Source: Cinclus cinclus (taxonomy: Eukaryota; Chordata; Aves; Passeriformes; Cinclidae). From it: a stretch of DNA of 64,000 nt. Below, one piece after another: positions 37,501 to 48,568 of the stretch (position 1 is the first letter of the stretch; every line of letters begins with the position of its first letter). The stretch spans positions 6,635,630 to 6,699,629 of the forward strand of contig NC_085060.1 in assembly GCF_963662255.1 (NCBI RefSeq), given 5' to 3'. Under the pieces are notes generated by a model that was given only the letters and a program-made list of their open reading frames with translations, ran no database searches and was not told the DNA's origin. Both the position numbers and the translations under genes were made by a program.

Positions 37501-40179
37501 TGTTTGCAGAGAGCAATCCAGTGAGCACAAGATTGAGCTGTACTCCACGTTTCCTCCTTTAGTACCCACTGAGGAGGCTCCAGTGCCCAGACAGAGCTAT
37601 GTGCACTCATCACAGACACTCCGTACATTCTGGGAATGCTGATTCTGCACAAAATTCTGGAATTTCCTGCACAGGGAGGGAGACCAGCTTTAACCTATGA
37701 TGTAAAAAATTTACTCCCCAAACTTTTGCCCAGCTTAGTGAAATTAAGGATTTTCCAAGATTCCTCACCATTATATGCCCTGGTATCCTGGCCCCATTAC
37801 ACCATTTCTGCATAAGGAAGTGTTCAGTGGTCAAGTAGCGCTGGTATGTAATAAATTTTCAGCTTTAGGATTCAAAGATAGTATTGAATTTTCCCTTTAG
37901 GGAATTCCTCACAGAAAAATATACTACCACAGCAGGGATCAGCAATTCATGACAGCAGAAAATAACACACCTTGGAAGGAGGAAACCTGGGGCAACAGGA
38001 GACTGAGGCTCACAACTGGTAGCTGAAAACAGCATCACTAGACCAGCCAGGCCCTGGGCCATCACAGAGCTCCTCCATGCTTCATCTCTGGCTGGAATTT
38101 TTTGCCAGTTGGCTTCTATGAGAAAAACCAAACAGCTCTTGCAAGGGTTAATCATTTGCTGCAAAGTGGTCTGGAGATCAGAATTAGCCTTTTTTTTTTT
38201 TTTTTTGCTCTTTTATTATGTGGCACATAAGAAAGATTTTAAAAAAAAAGAGAGAGAACAAAACCAAACAAATCAAAGAAGGGCTGCTTTTCTCACTTTC
38301 CTGAGAGAATGGCATATTCATATATACACTTTCATTCCCCTTTTTACACTGAATTATTACTTGTCACCTGATAATCTCAGCTGCACAACTGCTACAAGGA
38401 TTTCCCTTCATTTTGGAATTCTTTCAAGTACAGGATTTAAAACAGCACAAAGAGCAGCACCAGGCTTGAAAATGCAATCAGGACCACAGAAATAGGAAAG
38501 AATCTGTTTCCACATAAACTTTAAGAAAAGAAACAGCAACTCTTCATTCATTCCTGTATCCTCTTTGAGGTCTGGAGTAAAGATTTGCTAGTACATGTGA
38601 ATATACCATATGATGAGTCAGAAAAGCTCTGGGCAAGAATTCAGCAAAACAGTTTTACCACTGTTCATATGCTTCTAAAACAAGTTCCCAAGGAGCTTGC
38701 TGTCAGGCACGGAAGAAACAGGGCATGCTGGATATGCAGCTTTTGTCAGCCAGCACACAGGATGCATGTGTGACATCCAGGTGGCTTCTCACAAATTCTA
38801 CTCTCCCCCAAACACAGGGGTCCTCAAATTTTGTTGTCCTGGGAACAACAGTTAACAAAAACCATTCTGACACAATCTCAGCCTGTTCTCATCTTGCTTG
38901 CATCAATTTGAATGTTTTAATTCCCTCATGGGACAAGCAGCACTGGAAGGTCTCAAAGGAAACACAAGAAGCTGATGCCATAAGAGATGAGCCCTTTTCT
39001 GACAGGTTTCAAATAACACCTCAAATCTACTCCAGAAAAAGTGAAAGAATGGAACAGAACAAAATATACAACGTGATAGCAAAGCTCCTTGTTTTTGAGA
39101 GCAAAACCCCTATCCTCTGTGCAGAAGAAGAAGGAAACAGATGTTTCAGTGTGGAGTTTAATGGACGGATTTTTAAAGGGATAACATAATTTCTCCTCAT
39201 ATGCATGTCCCTTGCTCAGACTAGTAGAGCCAAACTTCTTCCTCCTGACATAATGATTTTTGATTAAAGGACCATATTCCAACCAATTCTTCCATCAGCA
39301 CCCTGCATTAGAAGCTGAAAATCAGCCCATGTTCCCAGGAGAACACAGACACTTTGCTCTGTGAGTTTCTAGAAGCAGGCATTTCTTGGTAGGAATAACC
39401 CTACCAAGGGCAGGACCAAGGGGAAGGGGTTCCTGGGCAGCTTCACCATAAGCAGTTATGTTACAGGTTCCACATCAGTTGCAAACCCCAGTTATACAAC
39501 CGAGTTTCCACCAAACTGACTTTGAAGTGTCCTGACCACAGACAGGTTCCAGCACTCAGGTCTGAAAGTCAACCAAGGCTGCAAGTCTCGCTGAACCCCT
39601 AAGAGAAGAGGGCACAGCACTTAAACCTCCGTGCTGTTCCATGCTTCCTCAGTAATCTTGAGGCATTAATGAACAGAGCCTGTCACCTAGAAGGTCACAA
39701 TTCAGATTTTACTGCCAGTCCATCCAGCATCCCTCAGTTTTTCACGTTAGGTTTCGAGCAACTGTATTGGGTATTTCTCAGGTCAGCTCCCTTACTCTTA
39801 AGTGGACCCTGATTTATTTACAAACAAAACAGAGAACACCAAGTACATTGCTGGGAAATCAGTAGTTAAGAATCATCTACATGACCATGCTATGGCCACG
39901 AGAGGTCCTATGAAAAAGGTCACCACATGTTTATCCAGCTGCATACTTGGTAGGAGTGTGCTCTACAAGAAGTGCTTTTAGCAACAGTTAACATTTTCAA
40001 AACAGTATGTCAGCTAACATAACCTTTGAGAGGAGGGTTCAAAGAAAGGTTAAGGGAAGTTAACCTAAATAACTTCAAGAAATAAAGAGAAGTGCTGGAG
40101 GTAATTAATATTTGTAAGGAAATAATGTAAAGGAGAAGAAACACTTACTTAAGGTTAATGTACTTAAGTGCAATGTACT
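31587..40179. other. Long unique stretch, no gene supported
   Basis: Homopolymers include T17 at 38190-38206. 32130-32260 and 35910-36060 are AT-rich and repeat-free with homeobox-type cores and are candidate conserved elements. A donor-like AAAAG/GTAAGT lies at 32356-32365 on the plus strand, and a minus-strand exon-like segment lies at 35437-35528 (see findings). Open frames reach 159 codons (37163-37642) without any recognisable domain. I see no named interspersed repeat until the CR1 fragment at 40180. Confidence 0.5.
38190..38206 (+). repeat. Poly(T) tract, T17
   Basis: A perfect T17 run, followed 33 nt later by A9 and then AGAGAGAG. It could be the reverse-oriented tail of an old insertion, but no body or target-site duplication is recognisable. 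Confidence 0.9.
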
Positions 40180-40440
40180 ACAGGAGGCAATAGCTTTAAA
40201 TTAAAGAAGGGCAAGCTTAGATTAGACAATAAGAAAAAACTTTCCAACAGGAACAGTAATTCAACAGTGTAGCAGTCTGAAGAGAGAGCAGCACAAATCT
40301 TATCAACAGACACACCCCAGCTGACACCAGCGAGCACTCTCAGAGGGAAAATACCTGGGGTAAACCACAAGAGATCTCAAGATTTGACTCAACAGTCTAT
40401 AAAGGCCATTTCAAACCAAACATCTATGATCCTGTAATTA
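40180..40440 (+). mobile_element. CR1 LINE 3' fragment, plus orientation
   Basis: Starts AGGAGGCAATAGCTTTAAA, then AGAAGGGCAAGCTTAGATTAG, then a body, and ends GGCCATTTCAAACCAAACATC and TATGATCCTGTAATT. The left part matches the CR1 segment I remember as GGCAATGGTTTTAAACTAAA...AGATTAGA. The right end matches the CR1 terminus, ...CCAACCCAAACCATTCTATGATT. The middle (about 40250-40400) is poorly alignable from memory, so it is an old or divergent subfamily copy. It is the only CR1 piece in the window on the plus strand. Confidence 0.8.
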
Positions 40441-43400
40441 ACACACACATCACCTATTAATCTTACATGTTCCAATGGCTACCACTTCCCATTTAAAGCA
40501 TACTCACCTGACAAAGATGGATGGGGGATTGTAGAACCATAATGTAGCCCTACCATGGATTATTGGGCCAATCCTCCCCTCAGCCATGCATCATATCTCA
40601 CCTCATATATCTTACATTACAGTAAATTTTCGAAGACCTGCACCTTCCCCCAGAAAAGCCAGATGCAAGAACTAAGTTGAAAAAGCTAAGTGTTTCAGGT
40701 ATGGATTTAGCAGCATGTTTAGCTGACCACAGCTTGTAAATATGCTAAAATCTTTAAAAATTAAAATGATTGGATCTTCTAACAGCATGGCACCAGTTCA
40801 AATTTTATGAGTATTTGCCATGATATTTATAATTCTGAAATATTCATATTTTCTTCCTCAATCTCATTATTTTCCTTGAGCCTAGAATATCAGCTGTTAA
40901 CATCTTCTTGTTTGCAAGGACAGTTTTTCAAATGAATTTCAAAAAGATTTGATGGCTTCAGGGGGGGAAGAGGAAAAAAAAAGTTCACATAGTATGAAAT
41001 AGGAAACTGAAAAAGATCTCGATCACACTACAAAACATAATTAGTAGAAGTATTTCTTTGTTCTGATTAAAACCATATTCTTCACAGCAGTTGTTCTGCT
41101 GAGCATGTCTATAAACCCAGACATTCCCTCAAGATTAAAACTTCTCAGAAAAGTATGGGTATTTGAAGACATCCCACAGAAAACTAGTAACTGGCTGCAG
41201 AAGTACAGTGAGGGAAGGAGTGGGACAAAGAGCTGTGGGATTAGGGTGAGCTGAATTGTGATATTTCTGTGCTTAGGCACTACTGAAATCTGAGAGACAC
41301 TGTCCTGTGCTGGGCTAGAATGAGAGAGTCAGAAATCCAGCCATGAAATGAGGGCTCCTGGATTTTCTTCCCAGCTTCACCATTTGCTACCAGCAAGGCT
41401 GTGTGCATAACTATTCAGTGCAGGCTTGCAAAGGTTGATTTATGGACTTTGAACCACTTGACTTAAGGCTGGGTCCTGCCTTCCCCCACTGCTGTGAGTG
41501 AGATGAGGCAGAATGAAGCCTTAAAGGACTTGCCTGGGGGACTTGGATGCAAGATGTGTAACCTTGGCTCTCAGCTGAGGGTTGAACCTCAGAACCACAA
41601 GGCTTTTTACTGCTGAAAGTAGAGGTTGCATCTCTGAAGCAGATAATAACGAAATCATCAGCTGGTAACAAGCTTCTGATAGCCACTCATGCCAAAATGC
41701 TTTCTCTGTCATCACACAGACAATGTCTGTGTCATATCCCTTTCTCTATGGGCTGTGCCCCACTGCCATTCTGGGTGCAGATTCCCAGATGAACTCCTAG
41801 ATAAATACAATTCAGCTTGCAAAGAGAAAAATCTAAGATGAATAAAGTTAAGTAAGAAGTAAGTTTCATTTCTGCAAAAAAACTCATGGATCACTTCTAC
41901 TGGCCAAGACTGTCTCAACACTGCACTTCATCACGTGTCTGCTAAAGAAATTATTTTCCTTTATAACCTCTGTTGCCTTAGAACAGGTGTCACATTCTGC
42001 CCCACCTCTATCGCTCTCTGCAGAGAATTTCACATGCTCCTGTTCATCCTTAGAGGAATTCTCAGGACACCTGTGAATCCTTCACACGAAAATGAAAGAG
42101 AAAAGCCTAAAGCTCCAGGTTACTGTGGCAAGACTGACACACTTGCTGGTCTGCTCAGGGAGTCAGAAACCAGTGCTAAAGTATAAAATTCTTTCTCTAA
42201 GTTAAATTACCTTTCCTCCAATTAAAAAAAGCTGCACAGAGTTGTATTAAATATGGCTGTCTTCAAAAACCACATGACTATATATTTGCCAAGAATTTAA
42301 TGGAGCTAAGTTGGATATAAAGTATGAACTGGGTGTTTGAAGAGGTTTCAGCTCATCAAAGGAATAAGATATTTAGAACAGCTGATAGGGATAAGGAACC
42401 AAACTACATTAAGGGGGAGCTCAATAAATGAATTGGAGAAATTGCAGGATTAACTTATCAGCAACAAGATTGTATTTGGGAAAATAAAGTTTTCTTGCAA
42501 GTCATTGACTTGCTTCCTAGCATCAGTTTCAGAGAGGTCCAGCAATGTTACAAGGTGATCTGTGATTGCCAAATTTAGGTTAAAGGTTACAGGAAACGCG
42601 GTCTTTCAGAATAAAAACTCTATTTGTGGATGTAGCCATCTTAGACTTTGTCTACACTCATTTTAGTAATTCCTGCATCATCTCAGATGGTAAATGCCTT
42701 GAACTGCATGTGTGAAAGGTAGGAGTGAAACAAGCATTGGTTGGTGACATTTCAGGTTTCATCCAGAAGTACCCAAGAGCCCATCTACCCCGCACCCACC
42801 CCACAGCTGCCTACACCCATACCCTCCACCCAGGAGCATTCACCCTGCTGCTCCCAGGTGACTCTGGCTGAAGTAGATGAGACACTTTCTCCATGGCTGC
42901 ATTAGGCACGGGCTCCAGCTCTTCCCTCCCAGCAAAACGATGGCAGTGCCATGACTAATTTATCTGCTTTCCCTAGAGCACAGCCTGTGTCTGGGTGTAC
43001 CCAGCGCCTGCCCAGATACCCCAGTGACTTCAGCAAAGAAAGGGTGGCTCTCTGTGTGCCTCAGAGCACGGCTGGGGCACTGCCATCACCTGTGCAAGGG
43101 AGGAAAATGGGCAGCAGAGCTCTGAGTAGCTGCTGGCAGTGCCTGTACACGACGCACACATCTGCACGGGCTGATTCCCTCCACGAGTGGGAGTCCTCCC
43201 CACGCAGCCCCACCAGCCTCTGCCCCAGGGAGCTGCCTGCAGGAGTGTGGAGATCAAAACCCACCCTCTGCCTGGAGTCCCACATCAGACATCAAAGGCA
43301 CTCACAATCCAGAACAGGTTTCTATGAGCCTTTTATTAATACTGTACATTCCTTTGGTGCCTGAAATTACTCAGTTTCTAGCTTACTGTCTAACAGCTCA

Positions 43401-45474
43401 TAGGGGCTTATTATTAATGGCCCAGTAAAACAAAATACAGCCTATTGTATCTTAATTCAGTAGTTGGCAGTGACCAACTTAGAGAAATTATTTCAGACCT
43501 ATGGGTTTTCTAAGGCCTTTTGAAGGTAATGGCAGTAAAATATGCATATATTAATGTTACTTGCAGAAGGCAGAATATAGTGGCAGTATGAGCAATAATG
43601 CAGCACTGCATAATAAAAATTGAAAATTCTTTTCCCTAAGTGTAAATATAAAATACCTCTGGGGGATGTATCTAAAGGAAGAGTGTTTCAATAACACATA
43701 GTTAAACTCAAAATTATATTTTTCAAAGCTATCCAAGTATAGTCTAATAAATAAACTATAAAATAAAACAACATTTTATAAGGAAGACTCATACTGCATT
43801 TCCAGCTTTTTGCCACTCTTAAAATCATTATTTAATACAGACAGCTTTAGTCACAAAATTTCAAGAGTTTATTCAATACCTTTTATGTGCTTTACAAGGT
43901 TATTAGAGAATTTATTTTCTCTTTCCCTTACAGATTGGAAGGTGGGCAGTGATATATGAGCTTTCACATTTTATTTATTCACCAAACTGTTCCAGATGTG
44001 ATCCCATCATTTATCCACTGACACATCAAACCTGCTGCGTGACCTTTACAGTGACCTCTTTACAACATTTGCTTTCATGCTCTAAAAGTTATAGAAGCTT
44101 AACAGTGCTTGCTTCAGTGGGAAGAGAAGAGAACTGATATTTGGGAAGGGGAGGGAGCTGTAATTTAAAAATAATAAAAATTTAATTACTCGCCTACAAT
44201 ATGAAAACTAAGTACAGGTGGTGAACTAGCCAGTGGAGTTATATTTCCAGAAATGTTTCAATTATATTTCACTCCAAACAGTATTTCACTCCTTGGATTT
44301 GGAATGTACTGGATTTGCACAGGCTAAATTTAGCAGGTACTGTCTTTCTCCCCTTGTGATTTGTCACAGCAACAGGCATTCTTGGGGTGATACACCTTTC
44401 CTTATTATGAGAGTCCTTCTGTAGTTTTCCTTCTTAAAAGGAAACAGTGCATCCAAAATTTCCATCAACTGAAAAATATCTACATCACTGCGACCTTAGC
44501 ATCACACAAAAAAAAAAAAACAAACCAGTTTTGGCATCATATCTTAGGGAGTCAGTGAGTACACAAAATTATTCCATATCATTCATTCCAGGCAGCTCCC
44601 AAAGCCTGGGCTTCGCCAGCTGGGACTTTCCAATTGTGGTGAACTTTTCCTTAGTACTTTTTTGTTTTATGTACTTCTACACTTGGGCTGATACCAGCAG
44701 TAGACAGACCTCCGTTGTTGTTCACACAATATTTATGGACCAAGAGGTAGCAGAGAATCTCAAGAAGCACACACACACATAGGCAGATGTACCCACACAC
44801 AGTCTGAATCCAAGAGAGCTGTAGCCAAGGGAAGAAGCTTTGATACCATGAAAAAGATGCTGCAAGTCTTCCAACTAAAATCTCCCCACACTTCAATTTC
44901 ATTTAAAAGAATTCCTACTAACTTCAACAGAAGTATTCAAGTAATGTGCAAGTAAGCAACAAGTAAAACCTTGGGGAGGCTGTATCAAGAATTTATGGAT
45001 AGTCTCTTGGTTTCCATATCATCAGCTGTTTGCTCTACCCATATCCATATACAATGTCTGGATTTTTGAATTCCTGTCAAAGCAAAACCCAAATTGTGAA
45101 GCACCAAAAACCCCATAAACTTTTTACTGGTCCTTGTCTCCCTTCCCTCTCTCCTGATCAAACAATGATCACAAGGGTCATGTACCACTGCAGTGCAGAC
45201 ATCTGGCCAGTTGACCAGATGTCACTACCAAGTGACCTGAGCCCACACTGCAGAAAATGGCTGTAAAAAACCAGAGGAGCAGAATAACCACAGAAAACCC
45301 TCCCAGAGCTGTACACAGACACCTGTGGTTAAGCCAAACATGGGCTTCTATTTCAGTGACTTTTAGCACACACCTAAAAACTGAGTGGAAGCTGAGCCTG
45401 TAAGATTTATGCTTGAAGTAGGAAATTAGATTCACTCCTGCAACATTTCCCACATAGAGTTCTGAAACTGGGGT
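40441..45474. other. Unique sequence with a conserved-element-like stretch
   Basis: 43370-43930 is strongly AT-rich and repeat-free (GGGGCTTATTATTAATGG, AATATGCATATATTAATG), resembling conserved non-coding DNA. An A13 run lies at 44508-44520 and a short CA run near 44768-44779. A C-rich patch at 42780-43260 has overlapping open frames of up to 137 codons with no domain. No gene is supported. Confidence 0.45.
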
Positions 45475-45562
45475 GGGTTTTTTTGGTTTTTTTGTTTTTT
45501 TTTTGGTTTGGTTTGGTTTGGTTTGGTTTGGGGGTTTTTTTTGGTTTTTGTTTTTTTTTTTT
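45475..45562 (+). repeat. T/G-rich low-complexity tract with (GGTTT)n core
   Basis: A run of T and G only, with five to six GGTTT units at about 45505-45531 flanked by T-rich sequence, ending T12. The minus strand is an A/C-rich (AAACC)n tract. It is simple-sequence DNA. Confidence 0.95.
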
Positions 45563-47110
45563 ACAATTAGTGGGGTTTCAAAGTAAGATCTTAAACTGCT
45601 TTGGTTTTGTAACGTTAGTTCATCAATAATGTAAAAATTGCATCAAAGAAAATGCTCCTGTCTCTTTAGGTGTAAATCAAAAGACAAAGCAAAGATGGTA
45701 GACAAGCAATGCATTAATGCCACGTGCTGTGAAAATAGGTGAATGGTACAACTAGCAGATCTGAAGATGCCAGCAGGAGAATATTCCAAAGCACTCTGGA
45801 AATACTGGTTCCAGGTTAAATGATCACAGAATGATTACAGTAACACACCACCACTGAGTGATTAATTCTCAGAAAAGAAAAGAAGGTGCAGTCCTGTTTT
45901 GATCACTTCCCTAGTTCACAGACTTACATTTCAGCTGGAGTCCTACTTTAAATAAACAGAGCTGAAATTTGAAACTTTTTAAATAACACTCAGAAATAAA
46001 ATTCAAGTGAGCTCCCCTGCTTGCTTTCTATCACTTATCCCTGCTAGCAAAGGAAATGCAACTGTTGGCTTTTGAAAACCACAAATTTGCAAGGGTCTGG
46101 GGCATGAGCTGGCAGAAGGCTCAGACTTCTTGATGTTTGTAATTGAAAAGGACATGAAGTAATGAAGTAATTTCCCTGTCCCTATTCACCATGTTTATCA
46201 GAGGCCTGTCTGCAGTGGAGGAAGGGTGACAGGGTAATCTGAGTCTCCACAGAAAACCTGCTTTTTCTCCAAAGTTATTTAGATTTCCATGAGCGCTGGC
46301 AGAATTTTGGAAGGAGTCCAGGCAAATGAAGGAATTTGGCTGCTCTGAAAATATCATACAGGAACTTTAAAAATTGAACTGATTTATGCCCTGTAATGTT
46401 TTCAATACTGTATAAATTAAGTTTGAGTTCCTAGCCTAAATTATAAGAAGAAATTTCAGATGTTATGAGCCATGAAAGAACTAGAGGAAAAAATATCTCG
46501 TTGTATGATAATTCCACCTCTCCCATAAGAAGTGCTAGACTTTGCATATATAATGCATTCAAAGGAATAATATGGAAAATGCATTACTTTGCAACATCAA
46601 AGGATGTTCCAGAATACCTTGAGGTCCTGACAGCTATTTGGAGTTTGCTAATATCACACAGCACTGTGAAATATATTAGCAATAGAAAGTTTGTATGTTC
46701 TGTTCACCACTGACTGACTGTAGAGATGGGCTTGGAAAGAGTGCAGGCTTCTGAAGTACAGCATCTAGAAAATGTAACCTAATTGAGGGAGAAACTTATC
46801 TCCTGCAGAGGACTGCTCGGAGCTACCTTTAGTTTTTCATGTGCAGATAGCAGTCCCTGACTGCTGTCCCCTGCAGACTTGCCTGTGTCAAACACTCCAA
46901 GCAGAGATGTCCACAGCACAGCCCTGGGAAGTCCTGTAGCATCAATAAACAGCCCTGTGCTTTCTGAGGCTTTATGATAAACTGTGAGGTTTTCAAAGGA
47001 ACAAAAATTTGCACATCTAACAAATATAAATATGTTTATCCATGGTGCCTTGTCCTCTCACAGAGGGAGATACAGCTGTAAATAGCTAAATGTATTTTCC
47101 TCTTTTAATC
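45563..47110. other. Unique non-coding sequence
   Basis: Ordinary mixed sequence with no recognisable repeat. Open frames are below 83 codons. Near its right end it becomes pyrimidine-rich (TATTTTCCTCTTTTAATCAG, ending 47112), an acceptor-like stretch just before a strong-context ATG described in the next entry. Confidence 0.55.
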
Positions 47111-47114
47111 AGCC

Positions 47115-47294
47115 ATGGACACAACCTCTTCTGGGGATCTGACGGCTGAGTCACAGTGGATCCCTGATTTGATTATCAACCAGTCTCCTCTGAGGTTTGT
47201 ATCTTGTTTCTGGTTCAGAGATCAGCCCATACAAAAGGCCACTACCAGTGATCCATCCTCCTCTGTGCTAACAAACACCCACTGCAACCCATGA
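47115..47294 (+). other. Short ATG-led open frame in strong start context; exon status unproven
   Basis: An acceptor-like TTTTCCTCTTTTAATCAG is followed at once by CCATGGAC, a near-ideal vertebrate start context (G at -3 and G at +4). The frame runs 59 codons, beginning MDTTSSGDLTAESQWIPDLI. A possible donor, CTGAG/GTTTGT, after 27 codons is weak. The segment also holds an exact AP-1 site TGAGTCA (47147-47153), so it could be regulatory instead. I recognise no protein family. It may well be chance. Confidence 0.12.
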
Positions 47295-47878
47295 CACAGC
47301 TGGAAACTCGAGAGCTGCCGAATAGGCAGCTTGGGGCTCAATCTGGTCCCCAGCTTCAAGCCCTGAGGAGGAGCATCAGGAGGCTAAGATGAGGAAGCTA
47401 CCTTCAGAAGTGTGAAAACAGAAGTTTAGGAGGAGATGGCTTTCATCCGGAGCCTGAAAGAAAAATTGTGAAGTTAGCAGAAACCAAGGGAGACACCACA
47501 GAAGTGAAATTATAAAATTAAAGCTGTGCTGGCTGTCAAACTCCCCTTCAAAGAAATAGAAGACTGAAGCAGGTGAGAAGCCATTCACCAGGCAATCAGG
47601 AAAGAAAAAGTTATTCATCAGACAGCTCTTTCAGAAGCAGACATGTACCTTCAGCAAGCAGACACGTGTCAGGTTGTCACTAACATTCCCTACAGAGTGG
47701 AAGGGAGCAGAATCCATTGTCCATAACAGATGTTACACACCACCATTCTTCTGTCCCTGCACTTTGAGTCAACTTTAAATAAAAGAGCTATAAATTTTCT
47801 GGTTGTGATCTTCAGTCCGTGATTGCTTGTAACTGCTGTCATGACCTGGCACATTTTTGTGTGCAAGCATTCAACTCC

Positions 47879-48568
47879 ATGCCTTTCCACATGCAAGTGG
47901 GACAACTATTATACCAAAATGATTGTGCATGGGACGATCAATTTTTTTTTAAAAAACCCAATAAAATTAAATTAAAAAATAAGAAACAAACAAAGCCAAG
48001 AGTCCTCTTCCAGGACAGATGTTTCTCTTTATTTTTCTATACTGTGTGCTACTCACAGTGTTTAAAATATGTATTGTCACACAGTTCGTTGAATCAAAAC
48101 GAAAACCCCTCTTATCCTGCCTTTTATGACAATAATATTTTCAACCCCTTTTTGTCTGTTGGGACAGGCAACAACACCACCCTTCCAGCAAGCCATCACA
48201 CTAAGCATACACCTTTCTCTTCTTCCAAAGTGCAGAATTTCTCTCCCCACCACACATCCATAATCCAGGCATGCCTGAAGCATGAACCACAACTAGCCCT
48301 GGTCAAAACCCCCACCTTTCATACCTGTGAAAATGGAAGAGTGAAAAAATCCAAACCTGTTCTTAGTTCTGTGGAGAAACCCAGCAATTTAACCTGTTGG
48401 GAATGGGTGTTTTCACAGACACTCCCAGTGGAGAGGAGAGAGCCACAGATTTACAGTGTAATTAAAATTGTATTTTTCAATTTTATTTTCCAGTATATGG
48501 CCTCGTTTTTTCTCTGCTGTAGTATTCTGTGGGCCTTAAAGAAGTGCCTCTGTATCTTAGTACACTGA
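47879..48568 (+). other. Unexplained 229-codon open frame
   Basis: This is the longest non-repetitive open frame in the window. The first ATG is at 47879 and the stop at 48566-48568; the frame stays open upstream to at least 47819. Composition is low in Gly and Ala, rich in Phe, Asn, Lys, Ser and Cys, with a lysine/asparagine-rich stretch near residues 25-40 that comes from an A-rich segment. The C-terminus has a hydrophobic run ending in a Cys-rich segment (FFLCCSILWALKKCLCILVH). There is no signal peptide, recognisable domain or intron structure. A frame this long is uncommon by chance in AT-rich DNA, but nothing else supports coding. Confidence 0.12.

Noticed and set aside
37163..37642. 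159-codon open frame on the plus strand, and an antisense 97-codon frame
   Set aside because: Overlapping frames on both strands in a stop-poor stretch, with no domain or codon pattern.
38725..39189. 154-codon open frame
   Set aside because: No domain, no start or splice context. It is probably chance.
45475..45562. (GGTTT)n as possible interstitial telomere repeat
   Set aside because: The vertebrate telomere unit is TTAGGG. This run lacks A and is irregular T/G simple sequence.
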